Source: Janibacter sp. Soil728
GTDB taxonomy: Bacteria > Actinomycetota > Actinomycetes > Actinomycetales > Dermatophilaceae
DNA length: 64,000 nucleotides
Direction of reading: 5' to 3'
Assembly (NCBI RefSeq): GCF_001428305.1
Contig: NZ_LMRZ01000004.1
Coordinates: 87,879-151,878 of the forward strand
The notes below the pieces were generated by a model, which saw only the letters and a list, made by a program, of their open reading frames with translations, was not told where the DNA came from and made no database searches. Made by a program: the position numbers and the translations under genes. Shown here one piece after another: positions 36,342 to 46,636 of the stretch (its first letter is position 1; each line of letters begins with the position of its first letter).

Positions 36342-37450
36342 TCAACCCTCCCAGATGCCCTGACGCATGACCGCTGAGACCGTGAGTCCCTCGTCGAGCA
36401 CGACGAGGTCGGCGCGGGCGCCCGCCTCGACCCGTCCGACATCGGTGAGTCCGAGAGCGGCGGCCGGAGCCCGGGTGGCTGCGTCCACCGCTTGCTCGAG
36501 CGTGAATCCGCTCGCCACCGAGTGCCGAACCGCTCCCGCCATCGTGAGCGTGGACCCCGCGATGGCGCCGCTGGGTGTGCGCGCCACCCCGTCACGCACC
36601 TGCACGTGGATCGGGCCCAGGTGGTAGTCGCCGTCGTCCGCTGCCGCCGCGCCCATGGCGTCGGTGACGAGCATGATCCGCCCCGGCGCGGCAGCCAGGG
36701 CCAGGCGAAGCATGGCCGGGTGCACGTGCACCCCGTCGGAGATCAGCTCGACCCACACGCGCTCGTCCTCGAGCAGGGCGGCGATCGGGCCGGGGCGGCG
36801 GTGGTGCAGCCCGCGGATCTGGTTGAAGAGGTGCGTTGCGACGCTCGCCCCGGCATCGATCGCTTCACGGGCCTGCTCCCAGCTCGCGTCGCTGTGGCCG
36901 ACCCCGACCACGACACCTGCGTCGGCGATCCGGTGGACCGCGTCCATCGCGCCGTCGAGCTCGGGGGCGATCGTCACCATCCGCAGGGCATCGCCTCCGG
37001 CAGCGAGCAGTCGGTCGACGTCCGCGGGCGAAGGGGGACGCAGCAGGCTCGGCTCGTGGGCGCCGCAGAAGTCCCGCGACAGCCACGGTCCCTCGAGGTG
37101 GACCCCGGCGAGGACTCCGTCGGTGACGAGCTCGCCCAGGACGCGGACGTGACGCTCCAGCTGCGGCACCTCGTCGGTGACGAGGCTGGCCACCAGGCTC
37201 GTCGTGCCGTGGCGCAGGTGGGCGGCGGCCACGTCCATGGCCTCGTCGGCGTCGCCGACGGTGAAGGAGGCCCCGCCACCGCCATGACAGTGCGCGTCGA
37301 CGAAGCCCGGCACGAGGGTGCCCGTCAGGACCACATCGGCAGGCGAGGGGGGACCCCCTTCGCCCACCTCCTCGATGCGCTCGGACACCACGCGCACCCA
37401 CCCCGGGGCGAGCGTGCGCCCCGGGGTGACGATGCGATCGGCGGTGAGGA

Positions 37451-37454
<4 letters not shown>
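36342..37454 (-). CDS. nagA: N-acetylglucosamine-6-phosphate deacetylase
   Basis: Removes acetate from GlcNAc-6-phosphate to give GlcN-6-phosphate. The 370-residue amidohydrolase has VDAHCHGGGG (metal His), GVHLEGPWLS (Glu ligand), VGHSDASWEQ, ATHLFNQIRGLHHR (His), SDGVHVH and VTDAMG (catalytic Asp). ATG 37454 overlaps the IIC stop by four bases. It takes the product of the PTS uptake encoded beside it; the next step is provided by the SIS-domain gene across the control region. Confidence 0.95.
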
Positions 37455-38715
<1,261 letters not shown>

Positions 38716-38719
<4 letters not shown>

Positions 38720-39465
38720 GAGCGATTCCCTTCGGGTGGTGCCGGGGTTGGGTCGTCGTCCCGGCTCAACGACATGTGCAGCTGGTAGCGGTCCCCGCGG
38801 TAGCGGGAGATCACGTGCTCGACCGGGTGGCCGAGACTGGTGGAGAGGCGACGAAACACGAGGAGGGGAGTGTGCTCCGGGCTGGCGAGCACTCGAGCGA
38901 CGCGGCCCTGGGCGCTCTCGCCCCAGAGGGTCTGCTCGGCGGCGTCGATGACGATGTCGTACTCGTCGGCGAGGAGCGCGTAGAGCGAGTCGCCGAGGTC
39001 GTGGGAGTCCAGGTCGGGCAGCAGGGCGGCCGAGTACCAGCTCTCCTCGAGGGCGATGGGCTGACCGTCGGCGAGACGGAGTCGGTCGACTCGCCAGGCG
39101 TGAGAGCCGCCGAGCCAGTCCATGACCTCCCTTGGGGGAGCGGTGAGCTCGATGTCAAGGAGTCGGGTCGAGGGCTCGAGGCCGCGGCGGCGCATGTCCT
39201 GGCTGAAGCTCGCGAGGTGCAGTCGGCTCTCGAGGCGCGGTCGCGCGACAAAGGTGCCCTTGCCGTGGACCCGGTGCAGCAGACCGTCGCCGATGAGGGT
39301 CTCGATGGCCTTGCGCACCGTGGAGCGTGAGACGTCGAAGCTGACCATGAGCTCGCGCTCGGAGGGGATGGCTGCGTCCGGGCCCAGCTGTCCGGCGAGC
39401 TCGGTGAGGGCGTCGCGCAGCTGGACGTGCTTGGGGCGTGGCCCCGACAGGGGTGCTCGTGGCAC
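38716..39465 (-). CDS. GntR/HutC-family regulator of the GlcNAc locus (DasR/NagR-like)
   Basis: A 249-residue repressor. The winged helix spans about 10-75 (VQLRDALTEL, IPSERELMVSFDVSRSTVRK), and the UTRA effector domain covers 90-245 (LHLASFSQDMRRRG, RLRLADGQPIALEESWY), which in DasR and NagR binds GlcN-6-P or GlcNAc-6-P. GTG 39465 is chosen because GAGG lies eight bases upstream; ATG 39543 would translate through the palindrome TGGTACGTACCA. It is first gene of gntR-ptsC-nagA-pip and divergent from the SIS operon, so it probably controls both. Confidence 0.88.
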
Positions 39466-39494
39466 TTCCGGATCCTCACCTTCATTGGTACGGT

Positions 39495-39508
39495 CTGGTA
39501 CGTACCAG
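39495..39508. promoter_or_regulatory. GntR operator in the nag divergent control region
   Basis: CTGGTACGTACCAG is a perfect 14-bp palindrome. A half-site TGGTACGG lies nine bases to its left (39486-39493). The pattern matches the GntR/HutC style of the DasR dre site (TGGTCTAGACCA) with a different centre. Placement between the divergent gntR and SIS operons supports joint repression by the GntR protein. Confidence 0.75.
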
Positions 39509-39544
39509 TGAGGATCCACGTCGAGGTGGGAGGTGTCAAGCATC

Positions 39545-40576
39545 GTGACCGTGATGGCCGACGAGATCGCCGAGCAGCCGGAGGCGATCCGACGCACCCT
39601 TGCCGCGCTGCTTCCTCTGCGCGCCGACCTCTGCACCCTCTTCGCCGGTCACCGTCGTGTCCTCTTCGTCGCGCGCGGTTCCAGCGACAACGCCGCGATC
39701 TACGGCCGCTATCTCCTGGAGGCCTGCGCCGGGGTGAGCGCCGCGCTCGCTGCCCCGAGCATCGCCACCCACTACCGCGCGGACCTCGACCTCACCGACA
39801 CGCTGCTCGTGGCGGTGTCGCAGTCAGGGGCGACGACGGAGATCATCGAGTGCGTCGACTGGGCGCGCTCCCACGGTGCCGCGATCGTGTCCGTGACCAA
39901 TGTCGCCGGCTCCCCCCTGGCGAAGGGGGCGGACGTCGCCCTGATCACCCGGGCGGGGCCGGAGATGGCCGTGCCGGCCACGAAGACCTATCTCACGCAG
40001 CTGGTTGCCATGGCCGTGCTCGCCGACGCCCTCGGCGCCGACCTCGAGCCCGATCTCGCCGGAGTCGCTGACGAGGTGGCCTCGGCGGTGGCGTGCGTCG
40101 AGCTCGTCGATCCTGCGGTCGGCCTGCTGCGCGATGCCGCGCATGTCGTCGTCACGGGTCGTGGCCTGTGCCTGGGGACAGCGCTCGAGACCGCGCTGAA
40201 GATCGAGGAGACCTGTCTGATCCCGGTGCGCGGGTACTCGTACGCCGACCTGCGCCACGGACCGATCTCGGTCATCGAGCCCTCCGTCGTCGCGGTGCTC
40301 TTGGCTGCCTCCGACGGGCCGATGCTCGAGCCCTTGACGGACCTTGCCGATGACCTGCGCCGCAGAGGGGCGCGGGTCGTCGGCATCGGTGGGGACGCCC
40401 CCTTCGCCCGGGCCTGCGACGTGCACGTGCCCGGACCGGACCTGCCGGAGCCGGTCGCACCCCTCGGGCTCGTCGTGCCCGCCCAGCTGCTCGTCGAGCG
40501 GCTCGCGCGGGCGCGTGGTCACGACCCTGACAACCCCCGCGGTCTGGCCAAGGTCACCCGCACCGACTCACACTGA
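39545..40576 (+). CDS. SIS-domain sugar isomerase, candidate GlcN-6-P deaminase (NagB-II / GlmS-like)
   Basis: A 343-residue protein with two SIS domains resembling the isomerase half of GlmS, without the glutaminase half: VLFVARGSSDNAAIYGRYLL, LVAVSQSGATTEIIE, TKTYLTQL, and ALKIEETCLIPVRGYSYAD. Proteins of this kind (NagB-II) convert GlcN-6-P to fructose-6-P and ammonia. The locus lacks a classical nagB, so this gene fills that step (inference). GTG 39545 has GGGAGG about ten bases before it; GTG 39533 and ATG 39554 are alternatives. EIIB follows after 27 bases. Confidence 0.82.
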   Translation: MTVMADEIAEQPEAIRRTLAALLPLRADLCTLFAGHRRVLFVARGSSDNAAIYGRYLLEACAGVSAALAAPSIATHYRADLDLTDTLLVAVSQSGATTEIIECVDWARSHGAAIVSVTNVAGSPLAKGADVALITRAGPEMAVPATKTYLTQLVAMAVLADALGADLEPDLAGVADEVASAVACVELVDPAVGLLRDAAHVVVTGRGLCLGTALETALKIEETCLIPVRGYSYADLRHGPISVIEPSVVAVLLAASDGPMLEPLTDLADDLRRRGARVVGIGGDAPFARACDVHVPGPDLPEPVAPLGLVVPAQLLVERLARARGHDPDNPRGLAKVTRTDSH

Positions 40577-40603
40577 TCCACCACCACTGAAAGGGACTTC
40601 ACC

Positions 40604-40837
40604 ATGGCAACCAAGGCAGAGCAGATCCTCGCCGGCCTCGGCGGCGCGGACAACATCGTCGAGATCGAGCCGTGCATCACCCGGCTGCGGACCGAGGTCA
40701 AGGACGGGTCCTTGGTCGACCAGGCCGCGCTCAAGGCGGCGGGCGCCCACGGAGTCATGGCTCAGGGCACGGTCGTCCAGGTCGTCGTCGGCCCCGAGGC
40801 GGACAACCTCGCGGACGACATCGAGGACCTGATGTGA
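40604..40837 (+). CDS. PTS glucose-family EIIB component
   Basis: A 77-residue phosphocarrier. The phosphorylated cysteine sits in NIVEIEPCITRLRTEVKD, the hallmark of the glucose/GlcNAc EIIB fold. It receives phosphate from the EIIA encoded next and passes it to sugar held by EIIC. ATG 40604 follows AAAGGGAC. Its stop overlaps the EIIA start by four bases. The stand-alone domain explains why EIIC in the opposite operon lacks one. Confidence 0.93.
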   Translation: MATKAEQILAGLGGADNIVEIEPCITRLRTEVKDGSLVDQAALKAAGAHGVMAQGTVVQVVVGPEADNLADDIEDLM

Positions 40838-41292
40838 GCGAGGTGCTCGCCCCCTGCGCGGGGAGGGTCCTGCCCATCACCGAGTGCGTCGACGAGGTCT
40901 TCGCCGGGCAGCTCGTCGGTCCCGGGCTGGTCATCGAGCCGCCGGACGGCATCCAGACCGTGGTCGCCCCCATCGCCGGGGCGGTCATGAAGATCCACCC
41001 CCATGCCTTCGTCGTCGTGGGGGAGGGCGCCGGCGTGCTCGTCCACCTCGGGATCAACACGGTGCGGCTCGAGGGGGCGGGCTTCGAGGTGCACACGACC
41101 CAAGGGTCCACCGTCTCGGTGGGGGACCCGATCATCTCCTGGGACCCCGCCACGCTCCCGAGCGAGGCTGCGGGACAGGCGATCTCGCGTCAGGTGCCCG
41201 TGGTGGTCCTTGACGCCCCCGCCGACTCGCTCGACCTGTCGGACCTGCCCGCCGACGTCGTCCCCGGCGCCTCCCTCTTCGCATTGCCCTAG
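40834..41292 (+). CDS. crr: PTS glucose-family EIIA component
   Basis: A 152-residue beta-sandwich phosphocarrier. The active histidine lies in VLVHLGINTVRLEG near residue 75, with the partner histidine in IHPHAFVVV. It accepts phosphate from HPr and gives it to EIIB; in many bacteria it is also a regulator. GTG 40834 overlaps EIIB. The last residues, Ala-Leu-Pro, and the TAG stop are supplied by the repeated palindrome at 41281-41300, as in the TetR gene at 29.9 kb, so the C-terminus may have been changed by that element. Confidence 0.93.
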   Translation: MSEVLAPCAGRVLPITECVDEVFAGQLVGPGLVIEPPDGIQTVVAPIAGAVMKIHPHAFVVVGEGAGVLVHLGINTVRLEGAGFEVHTTQGSTVSVGDPIISWDPATLPSEAAGQAISRQVPVVVLDAPADSLDLSDLPADVVPGASLFALP

Positions 41293-41300
41293 GGCAATGC
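41281..41300. repeat. CCTAGG-centred perfect palindrome, copy 3 (contains the EIIA stop codon)
   Basis: GCATTGCCCTAGGGCAATGC, a perfect 20-bp palindrome identical to the core of copies 1 and 2. It encodes the last three residues and stop of EIIA and lies inside the operon, 33 bases before HPr. As RNA it would make an 8-bp stem with loop CUAG between the two coding regions. Confidence 0.92.
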
Positions 41301-41332
41301 ACACATCCACCGACCACGACCAGGAGCACCAC

Positions 41333-41605
41333 ATGCCCAGTCGCACCGCCACCATCGCCTCGTCCGTCGGCCTCCACGCGCGGCCCGCAGCCCTCTTCGT
41401 CAAGCAGGCCAACGAGTCCGGCCTCGACGTGCAGGTCGCTCGTCCCGGCGAGGAAGCCGTCGACGCGACGAGCATCCTCGGCGTCATGACCCTCGGGGCC
41501 AAGCACGGGGAGCAGGTCGAGATCACCGCCGAAGGGAAGGGGGCCGAGCAGGTGCTCGACGCCCTCGTCACCCTCCTCGAGACCGACCTCGACGCGCAGG
41601 GTTGA
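41333..41605 (+). CDS. ptsH: Phosphocarrier protein HPr
   Basis: A 90-residue carrier between enzyme I and EIIA. The active histidine is in SSVGLHARPAALFVKQAN (position 15). The regulatory-serine region reads DATSILGVMTLGAKHG, with a Ser in the expected place, although no HPr kinase gene is in view. ATG 41333 follows CCAGGAGCACC. The enzyme I frame begins within its stop. The palindrome separating it from EIIA could lower or alter downstream expression. Confidence 0.95.
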   Translation: MPSRTATIASSVGLHARPAALFVKQANESGLDVQVARPGEEAVDATSILGVMTLGAKHGEQVEITAEGKGAEQVLDALVTLLETDLDAQG

Positions 41606-41610
41606 GCCCC

Positions 41611-43296
41611 GTGGCCGACGAGGAGCGCACCCACCGCGGCATCGGGGTGTCCCCGGGCTGTGCCTACGGCCCGGTGGTGCTCGTCTCGCCGCCGGTCCGT
41701 GCGCCCGAGGGCGAGGCGGCAGCGGCCGACCCGCAGCAGGCGCTCACCCAGGTGAAGGCGGCCTTCGAGTCGGTGGCCCGCGACCTCGAGGAGCGGGCCG
41801 GCCGGGTCGAGGACACCGCCGCGGAGATCCTCACGGCCACCGCACTCATGGCCCGCGACAAGGGCCTGCTCAAGGCCGCTGGCACGCACCTGGACGAAGG
41901 GGAGGGGCCCGCGACCGCGATCGAGTCCGCCGTGTCCGAGTTCGTCGTGCAGTTCGAGGCCCTCGGTGGGTACTTCGCCGAGCGGGTCGCCGACCTGCGT
42001 GATGTCGGTGCCCGAGCCGTCGCTGCCGTCCTCGGCGTACCCGCTCCCGGGGTCCCCGACCTCGCCGAGCCCAGCGTGGTGGTGGCGCAGGACCTTGCCC
42101 CGGCGGAGACCGCCGTCCTCGACCGCACCCTCGTCCTGGCCATCGTCACCAGCGGTGGTGGTCGCACGAGCCACACCGCGATCCTCGCCGCCCAGCGAGG
42201 GATCCCCGCCGTCGTGCAGTGCGACCGAGCTCTCGAGCTGCCCGTCGGCGCACTCGTCGCCGTGGACGGTGACCTGGGCACGGTGACCCTGGAGCCGGGT
42301 GAGGCCTTCGTCGCCGACCTCGCCGTGCGCAACGAGCGCCGCACCTCGGCCCTGGACGGGTCCTTCGGACCCGGACGCACCAGCGACGGACATGCCGTCG
42401 CACTCCTGGCCAACATCGGCGATGTGGCGGACGCAGAGGCGGCCGCCGCGCAGGACCTCGAGGGGGTCGGGCTCTTTCGCACCGAGTTCCTCTTCCTCTC
42501 CGCCACCTCGGCCCCGACGCTCGACGAGCAGGCCGAGGTCTACGCCCAGGTGTTCGCACCCTTCGGGCGCCGTCGCGTCGTGGTGCGCACCCTCGACGCA
42601 GGTGCTGACAAGCCGCTCGCCTTCGCCGACCTCGGCCCGGAGGAGAACCCGGCTCTCGGGCGCCGAGGTCTGCGCCTGTCGGCGGAGCGTCCCGACCTGC
42701 TCGACGTCCAGCTGCAGGCGCTCGCCATCGCGACCCGGGAGACCGGCGCGGACGTCCGGGTCATGGCGCCGATGGTGGCCACGGCGGAGGAGGCGGACTG
42801 GTTTGCCCGCCGGGTCCGCGAGCACGGGCTTCCCACGGCTGGTGTGATGGTCGAGGTGCCGGCCGCCGCCCTGCGCTCCCGGCACGTCCTGGCCGACATG
42901 GACTTCGCGAGCATCGGCACCAACGACCTCTCGCAGTACACGATGGCGGCCGATCGGATGCAGGGCGCACTGTCCGAGCTGCTCGATCCGTGGCAACCCG
43001 CAGTGCTCGACCTCGTCGCCGCGACCTGTGCCGGAGGTGCAGCGACCGGCACCCCCGTCGGGGTGTGCGGTGAGGCGGCTGGCGATCCACTCCTGGCGCT
43101 CGTGCTCGTCGGCCTCGGTGTCTCGAGCCTGTCGATGGCCCCGAGCAGGATCCCGATGGTCCGGCTCGCCCTCTCGCGCCACTCGTTGCCCGAGTGCCAG
43201 CGGATCGCGACTGTGGCGCTGGGCGCGCGCACTGCCGCTGCGGCGCGGACTCGCTGCCTCGAGCAGGCCGTGGTGGAGATCACCGACCTGCTCTGA
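41611..43296 (+). CDS. ptsI: PTS enzyme I (phosphoenolpyruvate-protein phosphotransferase)
   Basis: Takes phosphate from PEP and passes it to HPr. The 561 residues show RGIGVSPGCAYGPVVLV at the start, the phospho-histidine in GGGRTSHTAILAAQRGIPAV, the PEP-binding LFRTEFLFL, VMVEVPAAAL, SIGTNDLSQYTMAADR and GVCGEAAGDPL with the catalytic Cys. GTG 41611 is used; TTG 41602, overlapping ptsH, would add three residues. It is the last gene of the rightward PTS operon, giving the whole phosphorelay for GlcNAc in one place. Confidence 0.95.
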   Translation: MADEERTHRGIGVSPGCAYGPVVLVSPPVRAPEGEAAAADPQQALTQVKAAFESVARDLEERAGRVEDTAAEILTATALMARDKGLLKAAGTHLDEGEGPATAIESAVSEFVVQFEALGGYFAERVADLRDVGARAVAAVLGVPAPGVPDLAEPSVVVAQDLAPAETAVLDRTLVLAIVTSGGGRTSHTAILAAQRGIPAVVQCDRALELPVGALVAVDGDLGTVTLEPGEAFVADLAVRNERRTSALDGSFGPGRTSDGHAVALLANIGDVADAEAAAAQDLEGVGLFRTEFLFLSATSAPTLDEQAEVYAQVFAPFGRRRVVVRTLDAGADKPLAFADLGPEENPALGRRGLRLSAERPDLLDVQLQALAIATRETGADVRVMAPMVATAEEADWFARRVREHGLPTAGVMVEVPAAALRSRHVLADMDFASIGTNDLSQYTMAADRMQGALSELLDPWQPAVLDLVAATCAGGAATGTPVGVCGEAAGDPLLALVLVGLGVSSLSMAPSRIPMVRLALSRHSLPECQRIATVALGARTAAAARTRCLEQAVVEITDLL

Positions 43297-43391
43297 GGTC
43301 GGGCTCGGTCGAGCACGGCACGGTCCGGCCGCTACAGTTGGTGAGCGGCCCAGACGGCCAGCCGCACCCCCGAGACCTCGGAGTACACCGC

Positions 43392-44876
43392 GTGAACGAC
43401 GTCCGTCCCGACGCAGTCATCATCCTCGCCGCGGGCGAGGGAACCCGGATGAAGTCGACCCTCCCCAAGGTCCTGCATCCCATCGGCGGTGCCCCTCTCC
43501 TGGGGCACGCGATGCGAGCCGCGGCCGGTGCCGGTGCGAGCGAGACCGTCGTGGTCGTGCGTCACCAACGCGACCGGGTCGCCGCCTTCATCGACGAGTA
43601 CGCGACGCAGGCGCACCTCACCTGCCGCACCGCCGACCAGGACGAGGTCAAGGGCACCGGGCGTGCGGTCGAGTGCGGTCTCGAGGTCCTGCCGGCCGAC
43701 CTGCAGGGCACCGTCGTCGTCACCATGGGTGACGTGCCGCTGCTGTCCGCCGAGACGATCAGCGAGCTGACCCGCGCCCACGTCGGGGCGGGTGCCGCCG
43801 TCACCGTCATCACCTCGGTCCTCGACGATGCCAAGTCCTACGGCCGCATCGTGCGCGATGCCGAGGGCGGCGTCGAGCGGATCGTGGAGTTCAAGGACGC
43901 CACGGAGGCCGAGCGCGGGATCCGGGAGATCAACTCCGGCATCTACGCCTTCGACGCCGCCGTGCTGCGCCGTGAGCTGGCCAATGTCACCTCGGACAAT
44001 GTCCAAGGTGAGAAGTACCTGACCGACGTCCTCCAGCTGGCCCGGGCCGCTGGCGGCACCGTCACCGCGCACGTGCTCACCGACCTCTGGCAGACGGAGG
44101 GCGTCAACGACCGCGTCCAGCTCGCCGAGCTCGGCAAGGTCCTCAACCAGCGCGTCCTCGAGCGCCACATGCGCGCCGGCGTGACGATCGTCGACCCGGC
44201 CACGACGTGGATCGACGTCGACGTGACCATCGGGCAGGACACGCGCGTCCTGCCCGGCACCCAGCTGCTGGGCGCCACGAGCATCGGCGCCGAGGCCACG
44301 ATCGGCCCGGACGTCACCCTCACCGACTGCGAGGTCGGCGACGGCGCCGAGGTCAAGCGCGCCGAGGGCCACCTCGCCGTCATCGGCGCGGGCGCCACGG
44401 TCGGCCCCTTCTCCTACCTGCGTCCGGGCACGGAGCTCGGGGCGAAGGGGAAGATCGGCGGCTTCGTCGAGACCAAGAACGCCAAGATCGGCGACGGGGC
44501 CAAGGTCCCGCACCTCACCTACGCCGGCGACGCCGTGATCGGGGAGGGCGCCAACATCGGCGCCGGCACGATCTTCGCCAACTACGACGGTGTCAGCAAG
44601 CACCAGACCGTCATCGGCAAGCACTCCTTCGTCGGCTCCGACACCGTGCTCATCGCGCCGGTCGAGGTCGCCGACGGTGCCTACGTGGCTGCCGGTTCGG
44701 CCCTCACCGACGCAGTCGGCGCCGGGCAGCTCGGCATCGCCCGTGGCCGCCAGCGCAACATCGACGGCTGGGTTGCCACGCACCGAGCCGGCACCTCGAC
44801 CGACGCCGCCGCACAGGCGGCGACACAGCCCCCTTCGACCGACCCCACCCCCGAGAGCAGCGAGGCCCCCCAGTGA
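43392..44876 (+). CDS. glmU: Bifunctional GlcN-1-P acetyltransferase / GlcNAc-1-P uridyltransferase
   Basis: Makes UDP-GlcNAc for peptidoglycan in two steps. Of 494 residues, about 1-235 are the uridyltransferase (IILAAGEGTRMKSTLPKVLH; YLTDVLQLA). The rest is a left-handed beta helix of hexapeptide repeats with acetyl-transfer residues in GAKGKIGGFVETKNAKIG and NYDGVSKHQTVIGKHSFVG. An Ala/Pro/Thr tail ends it. GTG 43392 is the start; TACAGT about 60 bases earlier may be a -10. prs overlaps its stop by four bases. Being next to the GlcNAc locus it links amino-sugar uptake to wall synthesis. Confidence 0.96.
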   Translation: MNDVRPDAVIILAAGEGTRMKSTLPKVLHPIGGAPLLGHAMRAAAGAGASETVVVVRHQRDRVAAFIDEYATQAHLTCRTADQDEVKGTGRAVECGLEVLPADLQGTVVVTMGDVPLLSAETISELTRAHVGAGAAVTVITSVLDDAKSYGRIVRDAEGGVERIVEFKDATEAERGIREINSGIYAFDAAVLRRELANVTSDNVQGEKYLTDVLQLARAAGGTVTAHVLTDLWQTEGVNDRVQLAELGKVLNQRVLERHMRAGVTIVDPATTWIDVDVTIGQDTRVLPGTQLLGATSIGAEATIGPDVTLTDCEVGDGAEVKRAEGHLAVIGAGATVGPFSYLRPGTELGAKGKIGGFVETKNAKIGDGAKVPHLTYAGDAVIGEGANIGAGTIFANYDGVSKHQTVIGKHSFVGSDTVLIAPVEVADGAYVAAGSALTDAVGAGQLGIARGRQRNIDGWVATHRAGTSTDAAAQAATQPPSTDPTPESSEAPQ

Positions 44877-45844
44877 GCGGCATCCACAGGACCCCGGAGA
44901 AGAACCTCATGGTCTTCTCCGGACGCACCCACCCGGCATTGGCCGACGCCGTTGCGGCGGAGCTCGACATCGAGCTGGTGCCCACGAGCGCGTACGACTT
45001 CGCCAACGGTGAGATCTATGTGCGCTACGAGGAGTCGGTGCGTGGCTGCGACGCCTTCGTGCTGCAGAGCCACTCCACCCCGATCAACGAGGCGATCATG
45101 GAGCACCTGCTCATGGTCGACGCCCTCAAGCGCGCCAGCGCCAAGCGGATCACCGTGGTCATGCCCTTCTACGGGTATGCGCGTCAGGACAAGAAGCACC
45201 GCGGTCGCGAGCCGATCTCGGCGCGTCTGATGGCCGACATGTTCAAGACCGCTGGCGCCGACCGCCTGATCACGGTCGACCTGCACACCGACCAGATCCA
45301 GGGCTTCTTCGACGGCCCGGTCGACCACCTCATGGCGCGACGGATCCTGGCCACGTATGTCAACGAGAAGTACGGCGATCGCAAGCTCGCCGTCGTCTCC
45401 CCGGACGCCGGTCGGATCAAGGTCGCCGAGCAGTGGTCGCGTCAGCTCGGCGGCGTGCCGCTGGCCTTCATCCACAAGACGCGCAACATCGACCGTCCCA
45501 ACGAGTCCCTCGCCAACCGCGTGGTCGGTGAGGTCGAGGGCCGCTGGTGCGTGCTCGTCGACGACATGATCGACACGGCCGGCACGATCACCAAGGCCGC
45601 CGACGCCCTCATGGAGGACGGCGCCGCCGGCGTCATCATCGCTGCCACCCACGCGATCTTCTCCGGTCCGGCCGTCGAGCGGATGCAGGCCTGCGCGGCC
45701 GAGGAGATCATCGTCACCGACACCCTCCCGCTGACGGACGCGCAGCGCTTCGAGGGGCTCACCGAGCTCTCCATCGCCCCGCTCGTCTCCCGCGCGATCC
45801 GCGAGGTCTTCGAGGACGGCTCGGTCACCAGCCTCTTCAACTGA
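44873..45844 (+). CDS. prs: Ribose-phosphate pyrophosphokinase
   Basis: Makes PRPP from ribose-5-phosphate and ATP for nucleotide, His and Trp synthesis. It has 323 residues: the N-terminal LMVFSGRTHPALADAVAAEL, the catalytic flexible loop with Lys/Arg (YGYARQDKKHRGREPISARL), DLHTDQIQGFF, and the PRPP-binding motif CVLVDDMIDTAGTI. GTG 44873 overlaps glmU by four bases, the standard actinobacterial glmU-prs pair. A strong terminator follows. Confidence 0.96.
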   Translation: MSGIHRTPEKNLMVFSGRTHPALADAVAAELDIELVPTSAYDFANGEIYVRYEESVRGCDAFVLQSHSTPINEAIMEHLLMVDALKRASAKRITVVMPFYGYARQDKKHRGREPISARLMADMFKTAGADRLITVDLHTDQIQGFFDGPVDHLMARRILATYVNEKYGDRKLAVVSPDAGRIKVAEQWSRQLGGVPLAFIHKTRNIDRPNESLANRVVGEVEGRWCVLVDDMIDTAGTITKAADALMEDGAAGVIIAATHAIFSGPAVERMQACAAEEIIVTDTLPLTDAQRFEGLTELSIAPLVSRAIREVFEDGSVTSLFN

Positions 45845-45855
45845 CCCGATACGAC

Positions 45856-45889
45856 ACGAGCCCCGCAGCCACCCGGCTGCGGGGCTCGT
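45856..45889 (+). terminator. Hairpin terminator after prs
   Basis: A perfect 15-bp stem, ACGAGCCCCGCAGCC (45856-45870) with its complement (45875-45889), loop ACCC, followed by CGTCTTTGC. It starts 11 bases past the prs stop. Confidence 0.92.
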
Positions 45890-45922
45890 CGTCTTTGCGG
45901 GCGGGCGAGGGCGGGCCCGCGA

Positions 45923-46013
45923 CAGGAGATGTCGGCGCCACTCAAGCCGAAGTCGAGAACGAGAACGCACCCGGACGACGACGAAGGACTTCGGCCGGCG
46001 CCGACGTGTCCTG
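45923..46013 (-). repeat. Dispersed hairpin element, copy B
   Basis: Copy B of the element at 12011-12115, on the opposite strand. Read leftward, the 55-base core (45994 to 45940) carries CCGAAGTC and GACTTCGG with the same 32-base interval and the same flanks, GG before and CTTGAGT after (CTCGAGT in copy A). Outer arms pair here too, GTCGGCGCC (45931-45939) with GGCGCCGAC (45997-46005), extended by CAGGA with TCCTG, but share no sequence with the arms of copy A. It lies 39 bases past the stop of the leftward CGNR gene. Confidence 0.8.
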
Positions 46014-46051
46014 CCGGGGGGTCGCAGAGGGGTCCGCGGGCGCGGGGACGC

Positions 46052-46609
46052 TCAGCCGCCCTGCCGCGACCGGTAGGCAGCGGCGGCGAGCCGGTTGCCG
46101 CAGCCCCCTTCGCAGTAGCGCTTGCTGCGGTTGCGCGAGAGGTCGGCGAGCACGTCGTCGCAGTCGTCGGCGGCGCACACCCGCAACCGGGACAGCTCAC
46201 CGGCACGGATGACGTCGACGAAGGCCATCGCCGCCTCGACCTGCATCCGTCGCGCGAAGGGGGCGTCGGTGTCCGTGGCATGGATGTGCCAGCCGTAGCC
46301 GTCATGGTCGACGAGCTGCGGGAGGGCCCGGCCATCGCGCAGCAGCTCGTTGACCAGCTCGGCCGCAGCCACGTCGTCGTCGGCGGCCTGCCACACGGCA
46401 CGCAGCCGTCCGCGCAGCGCGCGGGCCTGCTCCAGCTCGGCGGCGTCCCCGTCGAAGCGTCCTGTCCAGCCCCAGGTCTCGTAGAAATCCCGAAGGGCCT
46501 CGACGCTCGAGAGGGTGTCCTGCGCGTCATCGGCGCGGATGCCGACAGCGGTGTTGACCAGTGCAGCCGCCGTGCGCAGTGCAATGTCCGTGTCATGGGC
46601 AAAGGCCAT
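46052..46609 (-). CDS. CGNR zinc-finger domain protein (ABATE-domain regulator)
   Basis: A 185-residue probable transcription factor. The N-terminal 120 residues are the ABATE-type region (ALRTAAALVNTAVGIRADD), possibly a stress- or ligand-sensing part. The C-terminal CGNR finger has four cysteines: VCAADDCDDVL then SKRYCEGGCGNRLAAAAYRS, including the name-giving CGNR. It is divergent from an EamA transporter gene with an inverted repeat between, so it probably regulates that gene and itself. The hairpin element copy B lies just beyond its stop. Ligand unknown. Confidence 0.9.
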   Translation of the reverse strand: MAFAHDTDIALRTAAALVNTAVGIRADDAQDTLSSVEALRDFYETWGWTGRFDGDAAELEQARALRGRLRAVWQAADDDVAAAELVNELLRDGRALPQLVDHDGYGWHIHATDTDAPFARRMQVEAAMAFVDVIRAGELSRLRVCAADDCDDVLADLSRNRSKRYCEGGCGNRLAAAAYRSRQGG

Positions 46610-46636
46610 GTTGACTCCTGACGTCGTGGAGGTCTA

